Shown one piece after another: positions 25,901-39,064 of a DNA stretch of 64,000 nucleotides (within the stretch, counting starts at the first letter, position 1; each line of letters begins with the position of its first letter). A program made the position numbers and the translations under genes. The notes beneath the pieces were generated by a model. It was not told the DNA's origin. It did not search any database and saw only the letters and a list, made by a program, of their open reading frames with translations. Origin of the DNA: Saururus chinensis (Eukaryota; Streptophyta; Magnoliopsida; Piperales; Saururaceae); contig CP141143.1 in the NCBI GenBank assembly GCA_035235625.1, forward strand, positions 1,284,501 through 1,348,500, in the 5' to 3' direction.

Positions 25901-27181
25901 TGACGGCGCACATATTAACGTGCGCTAACATATATTTCGACAATCATCGATCTTTATTATGTACTTTTTAAACTGGGCTCATTGTCAGTGGTTTCCCTTG
26001 GGCTGATCCCCATCTTATCCAGCTGCACTTCTCGGAAAGTTTTTAGTGATTGTGTTCAACAAACCCAGTGGGCCATTCGGATTTCTGAAGCCCGATCAAT
26101 TTTTGGCTTCCTGAAGATATGGGCCAGATCCGAAGGTCCACACATTAGAAGGGCCGTCAACATGTCCGGCAAGGCTTTATCAGCCCCCCAACTTGCTTCT
26201 TTGATTTTTATCAATACCCTTCCTATTATTTTCTCAAATTCTTGTTTATACCCTACTTGTTGGTCGTTACCCGTTACCTATTAGTGATGGGCCATCATTA
26301 CCCATCGGGTAAAATGGGCACGTAATGTGTAACATGACTGAAGCAAAACGTGAGTTGCTAAATGGTTTTATAATATTCTTATCTTTGATTTAAAACTGAA
26401 TGAATATAACAATAATTTTCTATTCCACGTGCATTATAAATGATATTTTATTGAGACACATGTTCAAATATAAAAAGTAAAATAATTAATATATAAAGGT
26501 AAACTAAAATTAAATACAACCCCTCTTTGAACAATAACAAATGGTTTAAGAATTTTATTTCATGTTACTCTTCTTATAGTACTAAGTGTTATTAGAAGGA
26601 GGAGATTTTTTTTTTAGTTTCTTTAAAAAAAATCCTAATTATGTACAAATGGATTACAAATTTAAAAACTTTAGATTATAAATGTTATACTAAGCAGGAA
26701 AATGAACGCAATGAAATGAGTTAACTTATATTGCATAAGGACTTCCATCCACAAATTTTTGTTGAAACAACATGTTTATCGCACATGAAGAATAACAATC
26801 AACTTTTCATATATGGTATAGGATTTGGGTAACAAGGAATTAATTAACCTTTCATATATTGGAATTGGGTAACGAGTAGTGAGTACAAGGATGGGTTGCC
26901 TATACCCGAACCAATTAATAAATAAGCCGGTTCATTAAAATTTGGGACGGTCAGGTAGGTTGGGTACTTGTTTATAGCCATAGTTAGCTAAATCCGGCCT
27001 TGGGCTAAATCTTTGTAAGGATATTCACATAGTATTCTCAATCTTGCCTTGATAAAGGAAAATAATGTTTACATAATAGAAACACATACATGAGTTTTGG
27101 TTTGACTGAACAATTGAGCCAAAATAAAATTTGTGTTAAGCTAGCCCACTTGTTCTATAAAAACTCTTAATCTATAAAATT

Positions 27182-27290
<109 letters not shown>

Positions 27291-27513
27291 TAAATTACTC
27301 CCTAAATAGGATAAAAAAACAGGCGCAAGCTCGGGTTGATGATTCGTGGCCTGTCCCCTAAAGTGTCGCATACCTAAGGCCGACATTGTCGTCCGTGCTT
27401 TCTATCGAAAAACAATGAAGGAACAATTTAGGTAGGTGTCGTCGTGGTTGCTTTGCCGATCGAATTCATCGTCGTCTAACTGACTTTGGACTTCTGAAGA
27501 AATAGAAGAGAAA

Positions 27514-29762
27514 ATGGAGAGACAGATGACCCATCCGTTGCTTGTGTTGAGCCTCGTCCTCATCATTGTGGTCGTCGCCAATGGCATCGAAACGCCACAG
27601 TACACGGTCGTCCATTCGGAATCCGACTTCGAAATCAGGCTCTACCGAGAAACCTCGTGGATGTCCGCTCCCGTTCGCGGAATCTCCTTTGACAGGGCAA
27701 CAAAAGGAGGCTTCCATAGGTATTTCTTCTATCATCGACACAGCAGATTGGGAAAACTACTGTTTGTTCTATACTTCTCTTGCCTCTAGTTTTTCCCCGT
27801 GCGGTGGAAAGCCAGAAACTTGTGATCAGACTTTACTTAGTTTCCATCTTACTCGTGATCGGAGGATCCTTTTTCTAAAAAGCCGATTATATGCTTGTTA
27901 ATAATTGGACTATATGGGTCTTAGCTTTCTTATTCTTATGATACATTGTCAAGGATCCTTGCAAGGGGTGACTTTTCCATGTTAAAGCATGCTTATTAAC
28001 ACTACTTAGTGCTTCTCTCCCTTTTTTTTTTTGGTTAATCGCTATAGGCTGCGAGAAACTGCCCCAGGTATTCTTTCTTTGCGATCATAGGAGAGGAAGC
28101 CAATTGAAGTAGTAGCTTGGTTGCTGTTTTTTTATTTTTACCTCGGTACAAACTTCATAGCTGATTAGTTCAACCTTGACGGTGTTTTATTCATTTGCGG
28201 CTTGTCTCGTTAGTTGCTTATCTAACAATTTTCATTATTATTTCTGCTGTGAATCTTCAATCTGCTTTGTCAGTATTTGATTTTTAGCGAGTTTGTTCTG
28301 TGCTCTGATTCCCATCTTGTAATTGTAAACTCACTGTGGTATCGGAGATTTTGATATCCGTTTACTGGCACAAGCTGAATTTTTAGATTATGAGATTGTA
28401 CATGTCGACAAAATGGAAAGGTTTTCACCTGGCCCCTTTCGTCCATTTAGCATGTAATCTGAGATGGCTACCTTACTCTTTAGCTGTTGCAAGGTTTTTC
28501 TAGATGTGCCAATAGCGTTGTCTTTGAGGAGATTGGAAGTTTAAGTTTAAATTTGTGTGATACTTCCCCCCTGAAGTCGTAGAAGAGAATTAAAGGACGT
28601 TGTGGCAATAACCGTGCTGATAACGCTTGCAATGTTGCCTTTACATCCTTTGCAAAATTAACAACTTTTAACAATGTAATGACTTAAAGGTCATCTAATT
28701 TTTTTTTCCTTCATGGGTAAACGATATTTTATGTAAAATATTTTACATTACTTGTTGATTTTGGTTTTTGGTTTGTGTATTTTATAGTTAGGCTAAGAGC
28801 AAAACTTGTTTTTCATCATTTGACGTGGTTAGCTTCACATGATTATGTAAAGTTATTAGAGACTGTAAAGTCACGATGCGGTTATGATCTTTGTCAAGAA
28901 TTGGTAACGACTGAAATGTTGCTCTCAGGCTTGATGTTTTTCTTTTTCCTATTTATCATTTAATTGTGTCCATAGCTCTAATACATGATAAAGTGGGAGA
29001 GTGTCCTTTGTGATGGTATCCATGCCATTACTTTCTATTGGCAATTTAAATTCAGGTTCTTCCATGCTGGTCGAATGTGAATGCATGTTTTGAATGAGAT
29101 TGTTTTTTACTAGCTTCAAAGGATGTTTTCGATCTCTGATTGTATCCATATTACATTGAAGCAGCTGAGGACTAAGTACTACAAAGATGTCCTGCCTTTA
29201 TGAAATCATCTAAAGCAATATGTCCTCGTGGTTTCACCCAACTCTATATTTTTTAACTGTTGTCAGGCTCTTCCAGTACATTCAAGGTGCCAACCTGAAT
29301 TCTTCTCGCATTGCAATGACAGCCCCCGTCTTAACTAGCATTGTCCCAGATGCAGGCCCTCTTCACTCCTCAGCCTATTTTATCCGGCTTTATCTGCCTC
29401 TTAAATTCCAGGTGACCCCACCACTTCCTCTTCCGGAGCTCCATCTTCATCCTGACAAATGGACAAGCCGCTGTATTGCGGTTAGGAAGTTTTCTGGGTT
29501 TGCAAGGGACAACAACGTAGTGAAAGAAGCAGAAAAGCTCGCTACAAGCTTGAGCAGAACCGCTTGGGCAAATGCTACTACTTCCGAAGGCAAGTATGCC
29601 TATTCAATAGCACAATATAACTCCCCTTTCCGCCTCATTGGACGTGTAAATGAAGTGTGGGTTGAAATTAACGGATCTGAAACTGAAGGTTGCCAGTCTA
29701 GTGATTGGGAAGAGCTGAAATTAGTGGGAGCTAATAATAAGATGCTTGTTGAATGGATATAA
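27514..29762 (+). CDS. SOUL heme-binding family protein, secreted, complete
   Basis: Exon 1 is 27514-27719 and exon 2 is 29267-29762. The GT-AG junction splits an Arg codon and gives 233 residues. Seen: an N-terminal hydrophobic stretch (HPLLVLSLVLIIVVVANG, about residues 7-24) that fits a signal peptide; the SOUL start ETPQYTVVHSESDFEIRLY; then ANLNSSRIAMTAPVLTSIVP; and the closing PFRLIGRVNEVWVEI. The family binds heme or other tetrapyrroles. Arabidopsis HBP1/At1g17100-type members are the closest I recall, also with an N-terminal signal. A role in tetrapyrrole handling in the secretory pathway is inference. Exon 1 is GC-rich and contains an alternative in-frame Met five codons in, which would keep the signal peptide. 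No broken residues noted; the 1.5-kb intron holds only AT-rich sequence. Confidence 0.9.
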
Positions 29763-32700
29763 ATGTCGTTTAGGTTGTAAATATTTATACCTTTATTTTT
29801 GTATTATTAAGCCCCATATCTCATGTATGCAGAAACCAGTTGTATGTTTTAGATGTGCTTTCCCATAGAAAGGAAAGTGTCTTTTACCAGCTTTTTATTT
29901 ATTGGAAGAAAATCAGATTGGTCTTTTATTTGGGTCTGTTTTATCTGGCTTTGAAGGGAAAATGGACTTTTGGATTGCTTTTGTTTTGGTATCTAAAATG
30001 ACAAAAAATTAGTAAGAACATTACTACACGAGAAGGAGAATGACTTTGAGAAGGGTGACAGGGCCCTTGAACACCCATTCTTTTATGATACTTGAAGAAA
30101 TTATGCATAAAATGACTCATCCAAACTAGATTGAGATGAAAAGGGTATTTCTCAAGTTTAAAGGTTGCTTTCTCGTTCAGGAAAGCCATATCCAAATGAC
30201 CCGGTATTAATATTCCAAATCAATTTTATTTGGCCGGAATCTATTTTTTATAACCGCAAAGGATTGCACTTGCTTTTTTCTTTTTTTACAAAACAGTTGT
30301 GTAATCTTTGGATGTCATCGTCCATCAATATGAGGAATTGTCATTGGCTTTGTTGTTTTAATTCAAGGCCTATTTCTACTTTTATACGGGCTTATGGGAA
30401 GCAGTTGATGCGTCTGTTTTTATAGGTTGTGGTGGACTGTACTATTGTAAGTCCCTTGCTTGTGCAGCTGGCACAGGGAATTATTTGCAACAATTAAATG
30501 CGGAAAAATACTACTATGTACGCATGTTGGTCGGCCCACGCTTGCAGTTGCAGCAGGATCAGCGCGCGTACGTAGCACACTGCTTCCTCGTGGGCCCCTC
30601 CCTTGGCTTTGCCTGGGCCAAACATCACTGCAAGCGTATTCATCGCTTGGGTTCCGAGGAATTGTCAGGTGCTGTTAGAACTCAGGAATCGAACAAGGAA
30701 ACCTTTGGCCTCCGCAGGCGGGGGTGTCCAACAGCAACATTCGCAGTTGATTTACCCTGTCAGTCATTAGTCTCTTAGCACGTGCAACATCTTAAAATTT
30801 GGGTAATTTTTTATTTATTTAAGCGTGTTATTTAATTTTGTCCGTTATTATTTTATTATTATATATACTTAATTAAAGTTATTTCGGGTCCTAGCTCTTG
30901 CTTGAATCGTGGTGTAAGGCTTTACCTTGTTGGGTAGTGAGATGAAAGTCCTTGAACTAGAGGCTGGGGAAGGTAACACATGTAAGGGCTAAAGATGTTA
31001 TAGGTAGGATATAATCCATGTGAATTAGGGAAAGTAGTTTTCTTGTTACTGTGTTTTCCCTCTAATAGACTGCTGATGCGTCCTCCCCGCTTGGTGAAGG
31101 GTAGCCCCTGCTCCCTTCGTTGGAAACAACAGAAGCTAAAGGTGAAGGTACATGGTGAAATGCCTTTTTACATGAGTATTCTTGCTATGTTTTGAACCAA
31201 AAAGTCCTCATTCTAACTCTGGTCTAGTGACTTCCTCACGTGTCCTGCCTCTTTCCTTCATAGCATGTTAGTTTTACAATCCTTTTCAAGTAAATCCTTA
31301 ATAGATACAGCTGCACTTTGTAGCTAGTAAATTAACTTTTATTGCTTGAATGCTAGAATTGGAATTACTGTAACTATTGCTTCTACTGTTTGTGGTTCCT
31401 CTATTTTGTGGGAATCTGTCTCTGTTTTGGTTTTTGTAATCATGTCCCACATTTTTCATGGGTATTCAGTGGAAGCGCGGAGTATTTATTATAGTTTACT
31501 TTTATACAATGAAAACTACCTATGCAATGATGATGCAACAGGAATTAATTACGTTAGTGGAGAGCTCATGTTTATAAAATGAATGAACCAGATGTATGCT
31601 CATGTTTATTAACAGAGACGTGAATGGACCTTTCTCTTTCACCTTAAAAACAAAAAAGTGGTGGTTTGATTATGTATAACTTCTGATGATGGTTTGATGT
31701 TCAATTCATGCTCTGTTTTCGTCCAGTGGTGGGTTTGGTTGAGTAGAAATTCTGATGAAGGTTTCATGCTCTGTTTTCATCCAGCTGTGGGTTTGCTTGT
31801 GTGGAACATCTGCTGAAGCTTTCATTTTTGTTGTGCTCTGTTTCATTCTACGTCCATTGGTAGGTTGAAACTTGTGGGTTGTGAGTTTCAATTCAAATTG
31901 GGACAATGGCGATGCTTTGTTCCACGTAACTGCGAAATTAGGAGGGTCGAAGATAAAGCACGACCTGGTCCATCATGCTGCAATGTGGGGAAGGATGTGG
32001 GTTCTTCCTCTGACTCCGGTGAAGCTTGTATGAATCACCTTGGCTGGACAGGACCTCTACCGGTGTCGTCGGCTGCTTGCTGGAGCAACCTTGCTCTGCT
32101 CTCTGAACAGGGCAGGCGCATGCCAGGGGTGCAGCGGCACGTTAGAGGGCGTGGGCCTTGGATTTCCAACGAGAAAATGAGTGGTAGGTCCACCCAAATG
32201 AGGTATGTGCCAGTGCCACCTCCGAGGCTCTTGACCGCTTTGGATGTCCGGTCGACTGGTGCGCATCGGGTACAGAACACCCAGAGCTTACTGTCCATCG
32301 TGTTCCCAAAGTGGGCAAGACGACTATTTGGACCGGATTAATTAAATTAAGTCCGGTTCACTATTATTCCAGTTTAAAGTTTAAACACAAATCTCTGTCT
32401 GAGACCCGGTTCACCCACGAAATCTTTTTAGAAAGATTTTTAAAAACTATTAATTAAGTATTAAAGGCCTAACCTTACTTTCAACATTAATAATTTTTTT
32501 AATTATAATTATAATTGTACCTTTTGTCTAAACTAACTTTTGTTTTGTCATTGCGAGTCGCATTCTAACTTACTATGTAATTATATAAAAATTACAATTA
32601 ATTTATTAAGAATACCTATAGTGGCATTGACCCATATGGTCATAGGCCTTTGTGGCCTCGACATTCTTAGGGCTTTAGTTCTAAGCTCTTTCGAGCTACT

Positions 32701-34423
32701 ATATATATAAAAGTTAAAAATTTATAGGTATCATAAAAGACATTTATTTTTGGCTATTATTGTCTATGAGCACGATAGATCCACATTCCTAAGCTCATAC
32801 TTGATCTGAGTATGTCCTTAAATATGTTATGACATGCCGTTCATTTGCAGTTCACCTTTTTTGAAACGGGAATTTTTGAACGAGAATATGTATACCCTTA
32901 GCATTGTAGCTAATTACTCTAGAATTTACTTATTTTTAGAGTTAAGGTTCGTTTTTTCATAATTAGAGTTGGCTTCTTTAGAGTGATATTTCAATTTGAT
33001 TTATAATTTACATCATTTATTTATGTATTTGTGTTATTGTTTTATGATTATCAATTTTTATTTTTTTCGACGTTTCTGTTATCCTATTTCGGTTTAAATA
33101 TAAGAGGTTTTTATATTTTACTAAGTATTATCATTATCATGCATCTTTACGATAAAAAGGATAACTTAAAAAAATATAAGTTTGATAGATTTATTGCTTT
33201 ACCACGTGTTATTTTAAATTATTATTTTATTTATACATGGCCGGGGTTTACCACAATATTTATATTTTTTAAATATTATTATATTAATAATATAGTAAAA
33301 CATCCAATATGAAAGAAAAATAAATTATGACAGGGTACTTTCCCAAAAAATAAGTTTTCAGGAAAGAAAAATGTTGCCGTAACAATGGTTTAAAAAACGC
33401 AGGGTGTAACTGCACGGCCATGCTGCACGCCTGTGCATCCACCCATCCTTTTTGTCTATGTCAAAGGGGAGGCCAGGTAAGAAGGAAGTGCTCCCGTCGG
33501 GTGTACTTCAGTTATATGAAGCCGATTTTAATGATTTCTTCTTCTTCTTCTTCTTCTTAATTTAGATTATGGTTATAAGATCACATATTTATTCTCATAT
33601 GCAGTCGTCAAAATTCTCTCTCACTCCCAATTACTTGATAACAAAATTCGTTATATTTTGGATCATGAAAGCTCTCGGAAACTACGTATCTAGATGGGTA
33701 TAGGTGGGGCTCCTTGTGAATTTTGGCCGCATTTCCTGTCGGATACAATTTTAGATCTTCGAATTGTGTCACTTCCGATATGTGCTATAATCTCTAATGC
33801 CATATACTATATCAGCATCAGTTATGCATGAATTTTTGTCGGGCAAACAGATCTACAATAGATTGATAATGGAGACACTTACCATTGATAGTTCTGCTCA
33901 TTTTTATTTCATAGGTCAGTCGACTTTTCTCAAGAATATTTTCAGCCGTGCCCAGTTTTAATGTACTGGTAGTGATGTTTTCTATCTTGTTACAGGATTT
34001 TCTTCTGATCTGCTGTTCCATTTCGGAGTCCGTGTTCTTTTGCAATTGAACTAATCCGGAGGCTTATTTGAAGGCAGGTCAAATGTTTGTTACATGGAGG
34101 AGCAGAGTTAATGGATCTTTATCTAAAAATGCTGTTTTTTCTGGAACGTCTTCTTCTCTGGAGTTGTTTTATCTGCAATGTGAGACAGTCTTTGTGAGAA
34201 AAACTTCTCTCTGGGGGACCACGCAGTTAAGTTAGAATTATGCGGTTGTTTCGGTTCCCAAAAAAAAACGTTTGTTTATGAAAATAAGCTGTCATGGATT
34301 CCTACTCTACTAAAAGCTGCTTGAGGATGCCATTTATTACTCTAGCACTTAGTGCTATTCGTGTTCATTCTCCACTATGTATTGGGACGTTCCAAGTCAA
34401 ATATTTGGTCCCAATTTTTGCAT
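29763..34423. other. intergenic region downstream of the SOUL gene
   Basis: Contains GC-rich patches at about 30480-30780 and 31900-32340 that are open on both strands but have no recognisable domain. It also holds a three-copy degenerate tandem repeat near 31.7-31.87 kb, AT-rich sequence at 32.4-33.3 kb and a (CTT)n run near 33535-33558. The apyrase-like pseudogene follows; no N-terminal exon of it was recognisable in 33.4-34.4 kb. Confidence 0.5.
31685..31870. repeat. degenerate tandem repeat, about 60-68 bp unit, three copies
   Basis: Each copy contains a GATGAAGG/GATGATGG block, TTCATGCTCTGTTTTC, TCCAG and TGGGTTTG, or diverged forms of these. The third copy is the weakest. Confidence 0.6.
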
Positions 34424-36385
34424 TTTACTGTCATTTTAGACTGTAGGAGTACAGGTACGCGAGTAGTTATATATGAATGGCTGAGAAACAGCACGAATGA
34501 TCAAGAGTTGCCAGCTTTATTAAGGTCGCTTCCAGATGAACAACATAACATCACTCTTTAAAAAAATGCTTGCCAATATCACTGCATGCAAATTGTGCCT
34601 GCTCTATAGAAGCTTGTCCACAATTTATCTGGGCTACAATCTACATTGGAGTCGTTATTGCTTTGGGCTGAACACCAAATTCTACGACACAAGCATAAGG
34701 AAACTCCTGTTTTCATTTTAGCTACTACTGGGTTAAGACAGTTGCCTAGTGTAGATGCAGTCTGGATCTTGAAGAACATACAACCTATTCTGAAGGAGCA
34801 TCCTTTTATATATCAAAACAACATGATTAGAGTACTAACTGGCCAAGAAGAATCTTATTACGGGTGGGTTGCTCTTAACTACAGAATGCATAAATTGGGA
34901 ATGTTTTCAGAGGGACCTACCTTAGGCGTTCTTAATCTAGGGGGTTCCTCATTGCAAATTGTTGTGGAGGTGGGCCAATCAATAAAGGCTTCACATGTTT
35001 TTACTTCAAAAATTGATTCTGTTGGACATAGACTCCTATTGTATTCATTACCTACGCTTGGTCTGAATGCGGCATTTGATAGGTCCATAGTAATGCTGAG
35101 TCAAGGGAAATTTGACAGGATTAATATGAACAAAAGATCAAAGCTAAGGCATCCTTGTCTTAACTCTGGATTCCAGCAAAACTATATTTGCTTTGGCTGC
35201 AGTACTGTACCTAATACAACCCACTGGAAAAATACTGGTATTGAATATCAGAATAATCAGCCTACTACGTTTCTTTTGGTTGGTAATCCTGATTGGGTGC
35301 AGTGTAGAAAACTTGTAAGAGCTACTGCAATTCTTACAAACAGTTCTGATCTGTTGCAATTACCACCATATGATACAACTTGCAAAGAACACTCATCCTC
35401 TGAATCTATTGGTTAGTGGTAGCATTTTGACTCTGTTGTTATATTATTTATGATTTGATGGACTTATGATCTCCATAATTACTTTGATAGTGGACTTGAT
35501 TATTTGGTGTTGCATGAATTCTTATGTAGGAATGGAAATCGACTGAGCTTCTTATGTAAGCTTATTCCAATTGAATGGGAAATGCTCTCTTGTCAACTTG
35601 TTTTTAGTGCAAGTGAAAACGATGATAATCACACAAAGGGATTTAGAGATGACTATTAAAACGTGTTACCAAGGAGGATATCTAAAATTGAGAATGTGTA
35701 TACAGAATAAAAGTATTATATTTACTAGAATTCATAAGCTCTGTTATTGTGGTCGTTGTTATGATGCAGATGTACGTCACACATTCTCCATAGATATAGT
35801 AGAGTAGAACATCAATAAGAAGATAATACACATCTAAATTTTGTCTTGTTATTTATTGGTATTACATCCTTCCTCAACATCTCTTTTTTATAACTGGAAG
35901 TCTATATTATTTAGGAGTTAGCAGTCATTTAAGGCTTTTTTTTCTCTTCAGGTAACAAGTTGATTAATCAGACCACTAAAGCTGATACAAGTATCCACTT
36001 CCATGCTTTATCTGGATTTTTTGCTATGTCCCACATGTTGAAATTGGATTCCAAGGCTAGTATGACGCAATTGCTGGTAAGGGGCCAACACATATGTTCA
36101 AAATCATGGGATGATTTGAAGAGCATCTATGACAATGGATATTATGTTGAGGAGTTGTGTTTCAGGGCACCATAATTGGCAGTTCTTCTTGAGAATGTAT
36201 TGTGCTTGGGTAATGCAGATATAACATTTGGCCCTAGCGACGTTTCTTTGACATTAGGAGCTGCACTCATAGAAGATGGGCACTTGTGGTCAAGCAAAAT
36301 AGCAAGCTTAGCAGGAAATTTTGATTTAAAATTAATATTTGTCTCTTCTATTCTTATTTTGTTTCCTTGGCTATATGCTTGGTAA
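34424..36385 (+). pseudogene. apyrase 7-like (GDA1/CD39) nucleoside phosphatase pseudogene
   Basis: One frame, interrupted by stops at 34559-34561, 34607-34609 and 36173-36175, matches plant apyrase 7 in order. It shows an ACR1-like DCRSTGTR, then PVFILATTGLRQL, ESYYGWVALNYRM, LGVLNLGGSSLQI, LGLNAAFDRS, RHPCLNSGF and CFRAP. A C-terminal hydrophobic segment (LIFVSSILILFPWLYAW) fits the family's terminal membrane span. An intron survives (35411-35951, GT-AG, splitting a Gly codon), so this is not a retrocopy; it is a decayed duplicate or a lost gene. The phosphate-binding loop, normally DCGSTGTR, has Arg for the first Gly, which should abolish activity. No N-terminal cytosolic or membrane exon was found, nor the family's long tail after the second membrane span. 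Functional relatives act in the endomembrane system and are needed for pollen wall formation. Confidence 0.85.
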
Positions 36386-37438
36386 TTGCTATGATCAATA
36401 GGAAAATGAGGTCTGTCCAACCTTGGATGATGCCTAATTCAAGAAAAAGGGAATCTAGCGTTGTGGTTTCATTGCCATTTTCTATTCTCCCAAAAAGATA
36501 GATAAATTAATGAAAAATTGGTGGACACATAAAGTGAATGTATTTGGTTGACATTTTCAGCATGTCATAGTATGTTTGCAGTAGTTTGAAATTAAATGCG
36601 CTAGGGGCTTTATTTTCTCGATTTCTTACAATATGCTTACTCGAAAATCTCTTTAACTGGTGGATTGTCTCTAGAATGTTGTCATGATCAGTGAGGAGTA
36701 ATGGAAATACTAGATTTGCAATCACGTTAAGGATGATGATACGAAAATTGCCTTTTTGATGATCAAGAGAGTCCCTTGGACAGGATGGTATTTAATTGAA
36801 CCGTTACAAACACAACTACTTCTAATTCCACCGGTCAAGAGTGCAAAATGAGCTGGTTGATGACAAAAAAGAGGTGATAATGGCTGCTGTTAAGAACTGT
36901 TTGCTTAATAAAGCATCATAGAGAGATTCCAGTAAGCATTTAGTTTGTTCATTTATAGAAAATCTTTGGAGTAGAGGATGTGAAACAAGAAGAAAATTTT
37001 GGAAGGGACAAAAGAGGCAATGTTGTAAAATATCCACCAATTTTGAGAGCGGAAATGATATTATGCAAAACATAAAAATTGTGGGTTGTCTCATTTAAAT
37101 CGTCCAAGAGGGGGTAGTCCCTAAAGGTAATAAACCATATGCAATAATCCTACATCAGAAGCAAGCCTTATTGATGCAGGACAAGTAATGAGGTTCATTT
37201 GAAAAAAAAGGTTTATATATTTAATATTGATGGCGTATATGCTAGTACATGTTAATGTTAGTATGTGGGTCTTCGATCTTAGGGATGAATGCTTCTAATG
37301 CGTTCCTTATGGTGAGCTTATGGAATGTGGGGGAGGGGCTTAGAAAATACTCCCGGATAAGAGTCATCTCTTCTTACTTTAGTTGGCAATAATAGTTTCT
37401 ATGATTTTAGTAACTCTAAAAGTTTGAGAAACTATAAA

Positions 37439-38337
37439 TAGGGTTGCAAGCAGGCTAGGTAGGGTCAGGCTAAAGCTAGGCCCTAACCCTATCACTTCAA
37501 ATAATTTCCCAACCTTGGCCTGACCTTAAACTTATGCGAGCTTTCAAAATGACGGCCCTCATCTGCGGGTCAAGCTTAGGGCTTTTTGAGCTATTTGTGT
37601 TTCTAAATTTTTTTCACTCATATTTACATGTACTATGATAGAAATTATGAAAATTAAGAATCCTATCCTGATAGTTTGTTGTTGTTGATTAATTTCAGTT
37701 AGCATTCATAATGCGCAAAAATAAAGGATTCAAGATTATAATAAGTTTAAAATTTTGTATTGATATTTTTAAAACGAATTCAACAACCCCCTTCTACAAA
37801 GGAATAAGAAATCCCAATTAAACTTTAGCAATTTAGTCACTTTGGGTTAAATATAAAATGTAAGAAATACACAACACATTGAAACACATAACACTAAGAT
37901 AACAAATACATAACACAATCACTTCAGCAAACTCGTGAGCTTGTTGGTTGTAAGATCATAGACTTCCCTTCATATTATGTATCATGAATTACGTAGTAAT
38001 TATTTTTATAAACATGTTCACTAAAAATTACATGGGCTTAAATTTTTTAAGCCTAGCCTTTCTTAAGAAAAATGATATTTTGATATAAAAAATATACATC
38101 AATAACTCACACATGAGTTTTAATTCATCTTAGATAAGTAAACCTATGTGAATTATGTGTGGGCTTACATGTAAAGTTCAATCAATATTCTTGTGTAAGT
38201 TTTTATAAATATTTTTGTCTCAGGAAAATTACTATCCTTTCTTAAGGCTAAAAAATCTAAAACCTTACGTGCTTTTTTGTACGCCGGGTAGGGTTTAGAG
38301 TTTGGCGTCAGGCCGGCCCAAATAACTTGCACCCCTA
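37439..38337. mobile_element. non-autonomous hAT-like element, about 0.9 kb
   Basis: The left end reads TAGGGTTGCAAGCAGGC and the right end, reversed, reads TAGGGGTGCAAGTTATTTGG, giving terminal inverted repeats of the TAGGGGTGCAAG type. Subterminal GC-rich segments (AGGGTCAGGCT and its counterpart AGCCTGACG-type) are also inverted. The flanking 8-mers ACTATAAA and AATATATA agree at six of eight positions, consistent with an old hAT target duplication. No transposase is present. Confidence 0.6.
38068..38235. mobile_element. MITE copy 2, nested in the hAT-like element
   Basis: The body matches the element at 2184-2346. The copy is flanked on both sides by the perfect 11-mer CCTTTCTTAAG (38057-38067 and 38236-38246). 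A direct repeat of 9-11 bp suggests a Mutator-like MITE. The inverted ends are AAAAATGATATTTTG and, reversed, GATAGTAATTTTCC. Confidence 0.7.
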
Positions 38338-39064
38338 AATATATATCGCTGAATCAGTTTTTTATTAGGGGTCTTTTAAAAATGAAAATTGTTGTACGAT
38401 TAATTTATCTGTATGACTTGGGCTTGGGCAAGTCATCTTCATCCGTCATAGGTTCTTCGGACTTGGTCCAGTGTTTGTAATGAGATCACTTTGATTTACA
38501 GGTTCTCTAGAACTTTTCTCATTTATATTGCAAAATCAGTTCATTTGAATTCCAAGTTTGTGGTTTTCCTCTTCCCTGTTCTTCCCCTACGTCACTTATC
38601 ATGCACTTTTTTCTTCTACTTCGAAAAGAATTAACTGTTGGAAGATGAATGAAGTCATAACAATGATTTACCATAATTACCAACCAAAAAAACAGGAACA
38701 AAGATTTACGATCACGTCTGACAAGCTGACCATATGAGGCGAAAGAAAAGGAAGTTACATTAATAGAAGTGGTTGGGGTGGCTATAATCAAGGTTCACCT
38801 CAACCAGCGAACACCCAGAGCGGGATTTGTTATTAGGGAGTGGCTGGCATCCAATACAGAACTCGTAGTCTAAAGCTTGCTAAAAAAAGATGGAAGGATG
38901 GATCATCCAGTTCGCTGGCACCAACTAGATTGGGCTGTTGCTGGAATAAGAGAGAATTCTCCAAAGAAAAGACGCAGCATTGGAATACAGACAAGACAGG
39001 CAGCAAGAAGAAAAAGATACAGGGGAGGGCGATCATAATAACCAAATCCTTTGCCCTCCCAACA

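Larger units (their letters stand above)
36386..39064. other. intergenic region upstream of the PMEI gene
   Basis: Mostly AT-rich sequence without genes. It is dominated by the hAT-like element at 37439-38337, with a MITE nested in it. The last few hundred bases are the presumed PMEI promoter and 5'UTR; I see no clear TATA box. Confidence 0.5.

Noticed and set aside
31865..32341. 158-codon GC-rich plus-strand frame
   Set aside because: The opposite strand is equally open, no family resemblance, and its start overlaps a tandem repeat.
34646..35416. Using the ATG at 34646 as the start of an intact 256-residue apyrase
   Set aside because: It lies in the middle of the homology. The ACR1 loop and preceding conserved residues are upstream, behind stops, so the product would lack the nucleotide-binding loop.
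38840..39064. Upstream in-frame start for the PMEI gene
   Set aside because: It would place the signal peptide 75 residues inside the protein; the ATG at 39065 gives a normal secreted PMEI.
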